The notes: a model not told the origin generated them from the letters alone. DNA of 64,000 bases from Polytrichum commune (GCA_950295325.1 OX485808.1:28540527-28604526); one strand, 5' to 3'; shown: positions 47,013 through 59,890, counted from the first letter of the stretch. Made by a program: numbers and translations.

Positions 47013-49379
47013 AGAAATGGGCTCACTCATGGAGGGTTTAACAGCTATAGTGAACTCTTTTTTGTGTCGGTCTCATACTGTAACCCTCTGGAGTGTATGT
47101 GGTATTGTCCCATGCCTGCTGTAGTCTACAAGATGCAGGTTGCTATAGCGTGATGTGCTCAGAATATTTTTCAATTTACAATCCAAAAGCAAAATTTTAA
47201 TATAGCACGTATTCTTTGAATGATGTACGAGTTTTGCACTTACTAAGCATTCAGTAGCGTTTTTTGGAATCAGCCGACGTGACAGAGTTGTATGTGGTGT
47301 AGCTAGGAGGTTGGCTGTGAATCGTTTAAACATAGTTCCATTAGCCTTTTGGCTTGCCGGACTTTATAATCAACTCAATTTCATTTCAGCACGTTTTTGA
47401 CAACTGTTGTGAATTCTCTTTATATCATGGGCTTAAATCGCATGTAATATATGCATGCGTTATATACTACTATATATGGTCCGTGTAGAATGCTTTATTT
47501 GAATTGCGTATTCTATTTTGGGAGGACTTTCAATGCCTTTACTTCTGGAAGTGCAAACTGCAGTTATAAATCAAAACTTGGTATTTGCACTGTTAATTTG
47601 CAAATTTTATACAAGAATTGTCTCCACCATTATAATTGTCATATTATGAGAAATGAAAGTGGTCCTTGAACCACTTGACAATTTACACTTATTTTTGTAA
47701 TTTAAATTTCTTCATAAATTTTCTTCATAAAATGGGGATGTATTTCTTCATAAAATGCCTCGCTTGTTTTGCGTAACAAAATGGGAATATCAATCTCATT
47801 CTGGATACAACGAGGTTAGGAGGTGGACTGTTTTCTCGGACTACGCAATGGGATTGGCAATCGAAATACTGAAGCTTGAAGATTACAGTTACCTATTGCT
47901 GCTCTCCGCACTTTGAGTTACTGATGTGACAATCTCTATCTCTTGAGATAATACATTTGCTCTTTTAGTGTAGTTGAAAATGAGCCTCGTTGGTGTTGGA
48001 GTGTTTATAAAATTTTATTAGAGATAACTTTCAATCATTATTTGAGGATGTAGTATTAGGGAGTCTCAAAGTATAGCTTTCTATGTAACGGAGGCTACCA
48101 CACTCTGCCACTCTGGAAACTAGCCAATCTTGATGTACTTTGTCATGTAAGCCTTTTGGCATCCTGGACCTCAAAATCAATTTCATTTCATAGTATTTCA
48201 CTGCAATCTTATACCAAAGTACACCACCTTGATTTGTAAGACAATGGATACTGCAATCTCCACAGGCTGTCATTACAACTCGTTGTCATCCATTGTGCAA
48301 GTGTAGAAATGGTGGATTCTAATGTGGTTGTACTTAATATTTTATCCCTGAACAAAGTAAGGTCACAGATGACACACGTCTAGGAGGACAATGTGTGCTG
48401 ATTGTCATTGTACTAAATACCAAAGAGCTACCACATCTCAAAATGCTAGTGCCCAGGTTTAAATGTCTTATCAGTACTAACCCAGCATTTAAAACTCATC
48501 CAACATTAAACTCATTCAGCACTCGACTCTGATTTATTCAACATTAATTGAACTCGTCATTCAGCTTCACAGGTCTCACAACTACAACAATAAAATAAAA
48601 ATAAAAATAAAAAATAAATATTAAAAAAAAACAGAAACACAAGATCAGAACAACTGCAACATTACGTCTGGTAGGCATTAATTTAAAGTGTTGTAGTTTG
48701 ATGTGACTGACTTTTTCTGAAATTAGTGTCCCACGTATGAATTTTGAGGCTTGTGATGTATTGGTGGTGATAAGTAAACGTCCCCCCTCCATAAAGCACC
48801 TTGATTGCGTTTATTTTTATTTTTATTTAGCAGGAAAAAGAGAGAAAGCATCCTTTGAATGTTTGCATTGATTATGGTACCTTGAACCCACTTTCCTCCA
48901 TGACCCAAATAGCGACTTGGTCATTAACACAGCCTGGACCAAACTAATTGCCAACGCACTTGAATTTCAATTCCACACAAGAAATCAGATCGTAGAGACC
49001 AAAGTAAAGGATGGCACCATAGACCTTGTGTGTTGAAATTGAAGGAGAGGGGTGCCTCCTTCAATGGTGGTAACATTGAAGACAATGTTCGGTTTTGCCT
49101 GTGCTTCATTTAATAAGGTACCTGAAAAAAATAAAAAGGTCCTCAGGACTCTCTCTCCCCCTTTCCTAGCCAGCGCATGAAATCCAAGCAACGGCGAATC
49201 ACGTGACTCCGACCCACCACCAGGACGCCGTCGCCGTCACCGTTGCGGCGGACGGCGTCACCAGCAGCTGCGACACCCGTGAGCGCCGGCCTCCACATGA
49301 CTACCAGTTCGACATACCACTCATGCCAAATCTCAAGCGGACAGTATGTATAAAATGAGCTGTGCAAATTGCTTGTAGA
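47013..49379. other. intergenic, no gene recognised
   Basis: Holds the eS28 3' flank, an A-rich low-complexity run at 48590-48640 and a short GC-rich patch at 49195-49290. No exon structure seen. Confidence 0.5.
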
Positions 49380-50340
49380 ATTGCACCAAAGCAATGCAAA
49401 GCGAAGATTTTGAGATTGGGGGAGTCGGGGAGTGGGTGATCAGTGAGTGAGTACGCGGGAATTACGCTTGAAGATTGAGCGGCTGCAGTTTGTAGGATCA
49501 GCCAGACAAGAAATTCGGGCTGTTAGAGGGTGCATTCAAGAGGTGGACATTGGGGTAGAGGTAGACTAGAGTTAAACAAAAAACCAGGTGTGCACACTAA
49601 TTGTAGAATTTGCACCAAAGCGAAGTTTTTGAGATTTGGGGAGTGGGTGATCAGTGAGTGAGTAATTGGGTGGTTGATTTCACTTCGGAGGTAATCTATG
49701 CAACGAATTGGAAAGATATGCACAGGAATTACACTTCCAGATTGAGCAGCTGCAGTTTGTAGGATCGGCCGGACAAGAAGTTTGGGCTGTTTGAGGGGTG
49801 CATCCAAGAGGTGGACATTGAGGTAGAGTCAGACTAAGGTTATATGAAAACCAGTTGTGCAAATTATGTGACGAGAATTTGCACCCAAGCAATGTTGTTG
49901 AGATTCGAAGTGATCAGTGAGTGAGTACTTGGCTGGTTTACCTCTCTTCGCAGGCAATCTCTGAGATAGAACTGCAAAGATATACGCAGGAATTACACTT
50001 CAGATATACGCCAGCTCAGTTTCGTAGGATCGGCTAGACAAGATATCTGCACTGTTTGAGCGTGCATTCTAGAGGTGGACATTGTAGTAGAGCTAGACTA
50101 ATGCTATACAAATCCCAGTCGTGCAGATTACTTGAAGAATTGCGCCGCAGCAAAGTTTTTGAGGTTACGGGGGTAGCTGATCAGTGAGTGCGCGGTTGGG
50201 TGGTTGATCTCCCGTCGGAGACAATCTCTGAGAAAGAAATGCATAGATATACACAAGAATCACACTTGAACATTGGGCAAGCTGCAGGTTTGCGCGGATC
50301 GGCCAGACGAGAAATTTGTGCAGTGTGAGAGTGGATTCCC
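49380..50340. repeat. four ~210-267-bp tandem repeats directly upstream of the EPFL gene
   Basis: GATCAGTGAGTG marks each unit at 49438, 49649, 49912 and 50179. Each also has GGAATTACACTT, GCTGCAGTTTGTAGGATCGG and AGAGGTGGACATTG. The array ends about 100 bp before the EPFL ATG, so it forms the promoter and/or leader. Confidence 0.85.
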
Positions 50341-50444
50341 GAGATATATATTACAAGTGGAGTTGGACCCGAGGTTTTTGTACAACTTGATGCCTCCTTG
50401 TCGCAGATTGAATACCCAGGTTCTCCAAGGGAGAAATCCACGGT

Positions 50445-53400
50445 ATGAGCAGCATTGAGAAACTGGCAGGAAGCATGAACTGCAACGGGATCCAATGCTT
50501 CTTGGTACAAATTTTGATGCTCCTCCTATTTCCACTCACGTGCTGCAGAACTGCGTCCATGGCCTCAGCCTATCCGGCCCTGCCACGTAAGCCTCTGCAT
50601 TCCTCTCTTAGGGGGTCTTAAATGGTTACTTTTTCCAACTAGCCCACTTTTCCCAAGGTCATGAAACAAGCTAGTGAATCCGAATTGAGGCCATAGTCAC
50701 GTTCCTGATAATGTTCGGGGCTCATTATGATCATCTTATTCATTATCAAAGGGGGAAGATTCTCATGTTCGCAAAATGGTCACATAGCCCACACCTCCTT
50801 TCCCAACTATGTTGACTATTGAGCCTAGAATGGTTATTATGTTTTGAGCAATAGTCTAATCTCTTTTAAACATGTTTTTTTGTGGTATCTGTTCTTGGAG
50901 CCACACCGAATCACTCAAATATAGGTCTTTGATTAAGATCATTGACCAAACTACACACATCTCCCTGGCATGATGCTAAAAGTGTTACTTTAAGGGTTGA
51001 TTGTATCTACTATGCTTATTACACTCATAAAGTTCTCTTTAGCAATTGAAAGGGGATTTTAATGCACCAAAGTATGTCTTATTGGAATTCTGAATACACA
51101 ATATATAAGAGTTCAAAGTTTTATTGGTAGTTGGCCCGGGGGGGGGTTGACCTCTTCATACCACATACAAACTAATGTGAGTGTACGAAGGAGTATTATT
51201 TGAGGCATTAGCCTACAAAGTATACATAAGGGAGAGGTGTTATTTGTCTCTAGTGTGTACATCGAGAAAGGCTATTAAATCTAGAGAATTGTTTTGACAA
51301 TAGATGTGTTAGTTTCATCTAGTTCACGTTTTCATTCATTCTTGTCGTATGGTCATAGTCATCAATGACTACCATATTATGTTCTTGTTAGGGCTTGCAT
51401 TTGGTTCTAGATTTTTAGTGTATACATATAGAGGCTTTTGGAGCGCTCATAGGCATTCTTAAGTTTTTCTCTCCAGATTGTGACTAACTTATTGTGCTCT
51501 TGTCCTTATTTGTTTGATACGACCGTTGAGTTACATTCTATTGATAAAAATTATTATATATAAAGAAAAAAAAAAAAAATCAATGGCTTAGAGGTCATTT
51601 GAGAAATGGTTGCTTAAGAGCACTCGTACTTTAGGGGGATTTGTGTGGATGGTTTGGAAGTATTTGAAAGGGAGTTGAAATCTAGAATCTTGTGTTTTTT
51701 TAGTACACATTTCTAGTATGATATGTGAGCATTTCCAACTCCACAAACAATTCTGACCATTGGATCAGATTAGGGATTGTTTGTGTGAATCATGCAGATC
51801 GTCATTTTAGGTTTGAGAATAGGAATTGGATGCAATAGTTGTAGAAAGGTCAATATCAAGATTCTCTTTCTCGTTAAGCAATCACATAGGTCTTCCTAAT
51901 TATGTTCCCATTGAACTTAGGATGGCATCTTTATCTTGAACACATAGTCCAATCTCATGATAACATATGTGGTTTTTTGTGTCCATCATTCTTAACTACA
52001 AACCTTGCCATACACCACTCGAATGTAGGCGGCCAATTAGAAAGAATGACCATATCTGATCCACATCCCTTAGACATTACCTAGACCAATCAAATAAGTG
52101 CTTCGCTTGGCAAACAAAAATGAGAATAAGACAGATGTACCTAATTCAATCCCTATCTTAATCAAACACCTATATTTCAGTGGTATGTGGCTAAATGTGG
52201 GTCCAAAAACATGTGTTCAAAAGAGAATAAGCTACATGATCAAAACATGGTAACCATTCTAGACTCAACAATCAACATGATTGGGGGACCCTATATGAAC
52301 ATATGATGACCACAAGAACCTCCAATTTGGTAATGAATTAGATATTCATACAAGCCCCAAAACAATTCTATGAGGAAAATGGCTATGGCCTCGATTGATT
52401 TGCTAACCATCTCGTACTAATCACAAGTTTTTTATCCTAGGAGAAGTGGGCAAGCCGGAATAAGGTAACCATTAAAGACCCATCTTACCATTTCACTAAA
52501 TATGATACGTCGTGTCACTTACTATGTGGAGTTACACAACGCTATACCTCATTTACTATTTATGTTATTTCTTTGCCAAAATAAAGCTGTTAATGTTCTA
52601 CAATGCCCAAACCAACCAATTTGACATGTGGTGGCAAAATATAAGATGTGCACTTAATAGATATAGCATTGCGTAATTCCAAATAGTAAACGACACCAAA
52701 TACCATAATTAGTGTGGTAATTTAAAACCAATTGTCATTCACTGTGCAGGTGCTGGCATTTCAGCTCACAAATTAGCACATCCAACTGGTCCGATTGCTC
52801 CAAGCCCTTCACCTTTCACAGTTTCTAAATCAGCGCCACGACTTCCAAAATTTACCAAAGACATCGAATCGGAGGATTCAGAGCTCAAAATCAAGGTTCG
52901 ATTTGCAAAACGCCAGCGTAATTGATGAAAGTCTTTTGAGTTTGATGGTTGTGTCTGAGTATGTGAGTTTCGAGTTCATCAATCGGTGTGTCTTTTTAGT
53001 AGTAGCCCAACTACACTAAATTTTGTATTTAGTGTCACCAATTCTATTTCTCTTGCTCATACTAATAGTAAACCCACCCGTGTAGCGTCACCAACATTGA
53101 ACGTAGTCCCTAACAATATTTGCTATTCCTTGTGAAAAAAAGAAAAAGAAAAAGAAAAAGCATTATAAATTTACAATGTTGCAAGTCATGTCACGTAGTA
53201 AGTATTTTACATTGGTTTATAAGAGATCCAATTGCTTTGTAACAAGAGACGAGTGAATGTTCACAACACCTACTTGGGGGGTGAAGATCCTATTTTAAGA
53301 TTTTTAGTAGCCTTGCGTTTGCCATTTTAAGATCAAGTAACTCCTACGCAAGGTTAGAAACCCCAAATTGATTTAGTGAGCATAGATTGGGATGATTCAA

Positions 53401-55276
53401 CAACCAACCTATAGGGGCCAGATTTTACTATCACCCCCTCAGTAGGTGTTAGGAAAGGGAGGGAATTATTGTATACGATCGTACCTCTCGTCCATCCAAC
53501 ATAAAAACTTGGTTTATTGTCGATTCATTTCAAATGATTCTGAGCACACTAATTTGCGGTCTTCAAAACAAATTCCCATCTCAAATCAACTGTAACAAGT
53601 AACCTCTGGGATGCATATTATTTTAGGGGGTTTTACATTGGATGAATGAGAGGTACGCTCATATATGATAATTCACTCTCTTCGGTGTTAAGGAACCAAA
53701 CTGACAAGAGACCAATGCATTGTAGGCCCACTAATAAGAACTACACTAAATATTGTATCTAGTGTCCCCAATCTACTTGTTTTGCTCAATACTAATTGTA
53801 AACCACCCGTGTAGTGTCACCAAACCCTAAATGTAGACCTAACATTATGTCATATCTTGTAAATGATTATTGGCATTATAAATTTATAATGTTGCAATTA
53901 CCATCACTTACTAAGTGATTTTTCATTTAGATTTCAATCATCCGTGACAATACTCTAGTACAAAATGGTTAAGATGCAAAATACACCAAACTTGGGCAGT
54001 GGATGAACTAAAAGTAAGTTGGGGATGACATTATGTGTAAAGTTACTCATAAGAAGTGTTGTTGGAAAAGTTACCACAGTGACATAGAACACCATATGAA
54101 ACTAAGGCCCACTTCACACACGAGACTGAGAGCCCGTGACCATTACACTTCAAGCACTCTCATTGGTGGAAAAGGCGGAGCCGGTCCAAGTTCGCTTCAC
54201 ACTACGCTTAAGGGACCAACAAAGTAAGCGAATGCAAGATGGATGTAAATTCTACACGGATTACTCTTACACAACATCAAATAGCTCATATTTCATCGTC
54301 ACCTGGACTATTTTCCAAACCCACCTCTTGGAAGTAGGCCTAACACAAAACCGGAAGACCATGGCACTCCGAACGCTCACAACCGTTGGTTCACTCTACA
54401 TTATCAGACACGAGAACCCCACATGAATAGAAATTCATTGAAATAGCAGCATTTGGTTGAGGCCCCGGTCACATATGACTTCACACTACACTTGAGTCGC
54501 CCGTGACCACACGGCACGATATTGGAGGTGTGTTGGGGACGGCCTTGGGACACTTTTCTTTTGGGCTCTCATGGTTTCGTGCTCGTGGCTTGTGTGTGAA
54601 GTGGCCCTCAATACACGGGGAGGTCACTTCATTGTCAAGTTGACACTACGTGTGGACAAAGTTTGCTACCCCTATATTACATGCCATATATAATTTTAAA
54701 ATTTATGATATTTTTTCTACATATACATAACCATTGATAGTATCTTTTGTGTATTTTTTTGAAATATTTAGTCATCTTTATTTATTTTTAATAAATTTTT
54801 TAGTTCAATTCTGTGTCATTCTAGTTAGAAACGGTATGTTTTATGAAAAAAACAAATCATCAAATTTAGTTACCACTTTTACCTATGTCATAGGTACTGT
54901 GTATATCTACTCATGAAAAAAAATTGATAAAATTTTGACCCATTTTGGTGGTGCAACTTACCAAAAGAAGATTTTTTTGGGTCGCACGTGGTGTTCAACT
55001 TGATAATGGAGTGATCTACCTGTGCCTCAATAACAATCTCTAGTGGGCGTCGTGCAGGAAGAGATTAGTAGCAGTGGGGGATCGGTGTCATCAGAGACGG
55101 ATCGTCGTCTGATCGGGTCGTCGATGCCACACTGCGGCCACACATGCGGCGCCTGTGCTCCGTGCGAAGTCCAGATCGTCGTCTTCGAATGCGACTTCGA
55201 GACGGGAACTCACGCGGAAGCCTGTCCGCTGGGCTACTCGTGCACCTGCGACGGGAGGTCATTTCCCGTACCTTGA
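50445..55276 (+). CDS. EPF/EPFL secreted cysteine-rich peptide, 3 exons, 168 aa
   Basis: Exons 50445-50586 (phase 1 end), 52750-52895 and 55058-55276, all GT-AG with matching phases. Exon 1 encodes a signal peptide: FLVQILMLLLFPLTCC, then ASMASA. Exon 2 is a Ser/Pro/Lys-rich propeptide. Exon 3 gives a mature region starting after DRRL: IGSSMPHCGHTCGACAPC, then VVFEC, CPLGYSCTCDGRSFPVP at the very end. The eight cysteines and C-terminal FPVP are hallmarks of the EPF1/EPF2 branch, whose peptides are secreted, bind ERECTA/TMM receptors and restrict stomatal development; moss EPF controls stomatal spacing. ATG 50445 is the first in frame; 50475 or 50517 would also give a signal peptide. Exon 2 is assigned by phase and lack of stops, with a weaker donor (GTTCGA). 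The gene is embedded in minisatellites, and its introns hold several repeats. Confidence 0.85.
50617..50940 (+). repeat. dispersed ~340-bp repeat, copy B
   Basis: GTCTTAAATGGTTACTTTTT at the left, TGTTGACTATTGAGCCTAGA in the middle and CACTCAAATATAGG at the right; in EPFL intron 1. Confidence 0.75.
51840..52085 (+). repeat. dispersed ~340-bp repeat, copy C (5' truncated)
   Basis: Shares the right part: AACACATAGTCCAATCTC, ATACACCACTCGAATGTAGG. In EPFL intron 1. Confidence 0.65.
52140..52490 (-). repeat. dispersed ~340-bp repeat, copy D (inverted)
   Basis: Inverse of the family: CACCTATATTTCAGTGGTATGT at the left edge, GGTAACCATTCTAGACTCAA, ATCCTAGGAGAAGTGGGC at the right. It lies 55 bp from copy C in opposite orientation. 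Confidence 0.7.
53009..53923. repeat. two related ~200-bp copies (53009-53212 and 53740-53923) in EPFL intron 2
   Basis: Both begin CTACACTAAAT and share CCACCCGTGTAG-GTCACC, TAACA and CATTATAAATTTA-AATGTTGCAA in order. The left terminus resembles the CTACACTAAATA MITEs. Confidence 0.7.
54105..54609. mobile_element. ~505-bp inverted-repeat element (MITE-like)
   Basis: Left end GGCCCACTTCACACACGAG; right end, inverted, GGGCCACTTCACACACAAG. The interior shows no coding sequence. Flanking duplications are unclear (TAA versus TCA). In EPFL intron 2. Confidence 0.55.
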
Positions 55277-55317
55277 AACGAGCAACTCGACGTGTGCTTG
55301 CAGCGCACTTGTTGACC

Positions 55318-56370
55318 ATGAAGTCGTTCAGTTACACCAGTTTGTTGAGTTGTGTAGGTGCTTTCGACTTCTACACTGATTATTTTAGGAGTCATGAAGT
55401 CGTTCAGTTACACCAGTTGTTGATTTTTGTAGGTGCTTACGGCTTCTACACTGGTTATTCCTGACTTGTTGACCATGAAGTCGTTAAGTTACACCAGTTG
55501 TTGATTTGTGTAGATGCTTTCGGCTTCTACACTGATTATTTTAGGAGTCATGAAGTCGTTCAGTTACACCAGTTTGTTGAGTTGTGTAGGTGCTTTCGAC
55601 TTCTACACTGATTATTTTAGGAGTCATGAAGTCGTTCAATTACACCAGTTGTTGATTTGTGTAGGTGCTTTTGGCTTCTACACTGATTATCCCTGACTTG
55701 TTGACCATGAAGTCGTTAAGTTACACCAGTTGTTGATTTGTGTAGATGCTTTCGGCTTGTACACTGGTTATTTTAGGAGTCATGAAGTCGTTCAGTTACA
55801 CCAGTTTGTTGAGTTGTGTAGATGCTTTCGACTTCTACACTGGTTATTTTAGGAGTCATGAAGTCGTTAAGTTACACCAGTTGTTGATTTGTGTAGGTGT
55901 TTTCGTCTTCTACGCTGGTTATTTTAGGAGCCATGAAGTCGTTAAGTTACACCAGTTGTTGATTTGTGTAGGTGCTTTCGACTTGTACATTGATTATCCT
56001 GGGAACCATGAAGTCGTTCAGTTACACCAGTTGTTGATTTTTGTAGGTGCTTTCGACTTCCACATTGATTATCCCTGACTTGTTGACCATGAAGTCGTTA
56101 AGTTACACCAGTTGTTGATTTGTGTAGATGTTTCCGACTTCTACACTGATTATCATGGAAATCATGCAGTTGTTAAGTTACACTAGTTGATTTGTGTAGG
56201 TGCTTTCGGCTTCTACACTGATTATCCCGGGAACCATGAAGTCGTTAAGTTACACCAGTTGTTGATTTTTGTAGATGCTTTCGACTTCTACACTGAATAT
56301 CCCGTGAACCATGAAGTCGTTAAGTTACACTTGTTGATTTCTGTAGGTGCTTTCGACTTCTACACTTAAC
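55318..56370. repeat. ~14-copy minisatellite, 73-81-bp period, just after the EPFL stop
   Basis: Units carry ATGAAGTCGTT(A/C)AG, TTACACCAGTTGTTGATTT, GTGTAGGTGCTTTCGACTTC and TACACTGATTAT. Marker GAAGTCG positions include 55320, 55396, 55477 and 55552 and continue to about 56312. Each unit has GAAGTCG and its inverse CGACTTC, so it can fold. The array begins 42 bp after the stop codon and would lie in the 3' UTR or flank. Confidence 0.9.
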
Positions 56371-56388
56371 TATCTTCTACACTTAACT

Positions 56389-57362
56389 ACCCTTGCTAGC
56401 ACCCCTTAACTATCCTGACCATTTTTCAATTCTAGCAAGGGTCAGGAGCACTAACCCTTCGTATTCCACCCATTCAAATGGTTAGCTCCCAATACCTTGG
56501 ACCTCTTAGTCCATTGGTGGGTGACCAACCCTCCTACACATGCTTTCGGGTCTCTTCCCTTAATTGATAGCCAATGGTTAGATGTGGACTCCCATGGATG
56601 GAAGTCCAATCTTTAGTTGATCATCGCGTTGCCAGAGCAACGCTACAACAACTTGAACCATACTAGGCAACTATGCCCCCACGTTGGGCCAACGCCCGTG
56701 GAGGCCGTGTTATTCGGCCTCGGGTGGGTTCAGCCAGACACGCCGCCTCACCCATATAAGCCTTTAAGACTTTGGTCAGGACCCCTACCCTACCGTCACG
56801 TAACCTTTTGTCTCTCTCCTAAGAGTTGGGGCCAAGCAAACATTTTTCCTTAACCACTAGGGCTAGAAGCCCCCAGCAGCTTCAGACCTCCATAACTTTG
56901 TTATATGATCCTTGCTTCTATCAAGAGACCACTCCATCAACATCTAATCTTTGCGTAGATGCCGATAAACTCCTCACTTGCCCCATTCAAGCAAAAACTG
57001 ATGAAGTTATGCATGTTCAAACCTTGGCAGTCTCGTGCGTCACTTCCAGGTCACTGCTGTCCCAGGGCACTGTCCCTAGGCAGAGCCCCACTCAAATTGT
57101 CATATCTCCTAGCTCACACCTCCGATTGAGGTGTTCTTGAGCATCCTAGAACCATGATGCCATAAGCTACTCATAGCTCATGGCCTTACCCTCATGACTC
57201 CTAATCTCTATGGGTGGGAAGTGTTCTCAACGCCTAGGGCCCTCACCCACACTAGGGTCACTTGGGCCCTCTCACCAATGACGCCACAAAGTCCTAGGTG
57301 TCACTCCAGGGTCCCCCTTGTGCCCATGGTGTTTTGGGCCCTCCTCATGGAAAGGTGCACAA
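56389..57362. mobile_element. second copy of the 969-bp insertion family
   Basis: Colinear with 8258-9226 over its whole length: CCCTTGCTAG start, GCACTAACCCTTCG, GAGCAAC-CTACAACAAC, CCTTTTGTCTCTCT, CTCCGATTGAGGTGTTCTTG, GTGCCCATGGTGTTTTGGG and AGGTGC end. More diverged, without clear target duplication; it abuts the minisatellite. Confidence 0.8.
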
Positions 57363-58229
57363 TGATGAATGAATGCCACCAAAAGATCTAGGAAGCATTG
57401 TTCATCTCAGCACTTGACATTGTTTACTTTAACCCCTAAAGGCTCAAGCCTTCACATTCCATTTTCGGGCATTTCCAATACCAATGTTGAAAATTTATGT
57501 CATGTAGCAACATAAACTCTATTTACTTGAAATCCAACCATATAGATGTGAACTAGACTACCATATATTCTCTTAGAGAAAATTTGAAGTCAATCAAACA
57601 ACATTTACTAAATTTTTGCCGTTTCATGACCATTTCGGTCATGCCACAAATATTAGAAAGTTGGCAACTTTGCCATAAAATGTTATGTGGATGACAAATG
57701 ATCTACTCCCAAAAATTTGGGGTTTTTTGAGCAAATTTAGATGAAGTCCGTCACCCTCAAAGTTGGAGGAGCCATATGAGGTCATTTTGGGAGATTCCCT
57801 CTTTTTCATGGAGCAAGCAATATGTGAACTCATAATTTTCCAAATCCAGCTAGTTAAGTTGTGCACAATCATCACCTTGTCCTAAGGTGAAAAGAACCCC
57901 ATCCAAATTGGGCATCATATGTGAAAGATATTTGGGCAACACATGGAACCGCCTTCCAAAACAAGCAATGCCAACCTAACAAAAAAATCCTACATGCTTG
58001 GAGTATGACGTTTTTATATGTTATTTTGGACCACATGGTAGTAGGCACCACCCTACACCAGTAGATACCTTCCATTCACATAGATTGCCACCTAGTGGGT
58101 CTCAAACCCCATCAGAGTATTAGGCGGCGACCCATTTCGGGTTGCATGAGTAGTTGAGGTTACAATACCAACACTTGGCATGAAAGTATCGGCATTTGGC
58201 ATTATTTATTGACGAGCATGTGGCACACA

Positions 58230-58550
58230 CTACACTAAATATGATACACTAAATACAAACACATACACTAAATATCACTAACCCTATGAAAGTAAGTAAC
58301 ATCAAATGTAAACTCAAACACTAAATATCAACTATGGTAATATGTGGAAGTTGCATGCACGAATTTAGTGTTCGTAAGGATATGAAAAAAAATTAACAAT
58401 GATAAAAGGAGAAGGGAGGTAGCGGTAGGGAAGGTGGCGGCGCATTTATCTCTAACACTAATTATCAAAGAATTGAAAATTAGTGTTGAGCAAGATAGGG
58501 TGGTAACAACACTAAATATAATCAAACACTAAATATCATATTTAGTGTAG
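58230..58550. mobile_element. 321-bp MITE, perfect 16-bp terminal inverted repeats
   Basis: Starts CTACACTAAATATGAT and ends with its exact inverse. Internal ACTAAATAT repeats recur. Non-coding; a relative is nested at 38417-38712. Confidence 0.85.
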
Positions 58551-58814
58551 TTTTCTTGAAATCTATGGTGAATGAGCATAGAATTGACTGTCGTCATGAA
58601 TTTAGTGTCACTCAATAGCAACTTCAGCTCTTCGTAACTTTGAGATTTGGCTAGATTGGGCATGTGACTTAAATTAATACCACCCTCATTAATTGGCATA
58701 CTTAGTGTACCTTAAATGGTGCATCCTTTTCTATCTATTCTAAGGCTATTCTATGCATTATCTAACTTGCCATCGTAAGGTATGCAGATGTAATTCCCAA
58801 GGTTACTTTTCTTA

Positions 58815-58915
58815 ATTAGACACCTATATTTGATTGGTATGTGGTCAGGTAAGGATCAAAGAACAAACACCATAAAGACACAAGTATAAAAGAGATTGGA
58901 CTTTATCATCAAATT
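58815..58915 (-). repeat. dispersed ~340-bp repeat, copy E (fragment, inverted)
   Basis: CACCTATATTTGATTGGTAT followed by GAGATTGGACTTTAT matches the terminal part of copy D. Confidence 0.5.
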
Positions 58916-59567
58916 TATTAGCTACTCCACAGCTCGATTAGTGAATAATAGTCAACATATATGCACTTCCAACACCCATAACTAGATCAGGGGAAGTTCC
59001 ATTTTCAATCTGATTTTTTGTTGATAGTTCACTGCAGATATTTGCTAATGCAACACAAGTTCTGTTGTGTGAATCTTATCAGTAGAAGGCGGAGGACATA
59101 GAAAACAAACCAAATAACAGCCACATACATGGAGAATACTTTTGGAAAGGACCTGCTTGGGGAATATTATTCCACCTTTCCTGGTTCCATTTCAAGTGCA
59201 ATACATTGTGCATGTTTGTGAAAGAAAAGTAAAATGCATCAGCTATTCAATATTGGGAAGTAAAATTACTCATCAAACAAATCTGGAGCAAAGGAGATGC
59301 ACTAAGCTAAACATCTGGTTTAGTGTGGCCCACACTACTTATTATCAACCCACATTGATTGCCTTCCAATCACTGGGTGGCCAATAGAGAGAGTAACACA
59401 TTTCACTTGGTGATACATGACAAGTCCCAAAGACCGCTCTAATTAGGATGGCACGCCAATTTTAATGCCACACTAAATTTGATAATGTACAGTAGCACCT
59501 GACAGTGGTTAGATCCTGCATTTGGGAATAGCCACAAACTCCTCACACCTTGGCTAAGGTAGATAGA

Positions 59568-59890
59568 TCTTAAATGGGTACCTTTTCTGACTAGCCCATT
59601 TCTCCTAGGATATGAAACAAGGAAATTAGCACAAGGTGGTTAGCAATTCAAAATGGAGGCCACTTTCCTCTTACATGAATCTCTTATTCACTATCAAAGT
59701 AAAGAACGTGATATCCCTCACTTGTGTTGACTGTTGAGCTTAAGAGTTAACATATTTTGAGCACATAGTCCAATCTCCTTAAAACACGTCTTTATGGTGT
59801 CCGTTCTTGGATCCACACCTAACCACATATCACTCAAATGTAGATGTCCAATTTCTCTAATTAAGCACATCTACCTCAGTAGACCAATAG
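59568..59890 (+). repeat. dispersed ~340-bp repeat, copy F
   Basis: TCTTAAATGGGTACCTTTTC, CTCCTAGGATATGAAACAAG, CACATAGTCCAATCTCCTT, CCACACCTAACCACATATCA, CACTCAAATGTAGA in family order. Confidence 0.75.

Noticed and set aside
55318..56370. Repeat protein (HEVVQLHQLLICVGAF units) encoded by the minisatellite
   Set aside because: Units vary from 73 to 81 bp, so the frame shifts, and stops occur; there is no start context or splice link.
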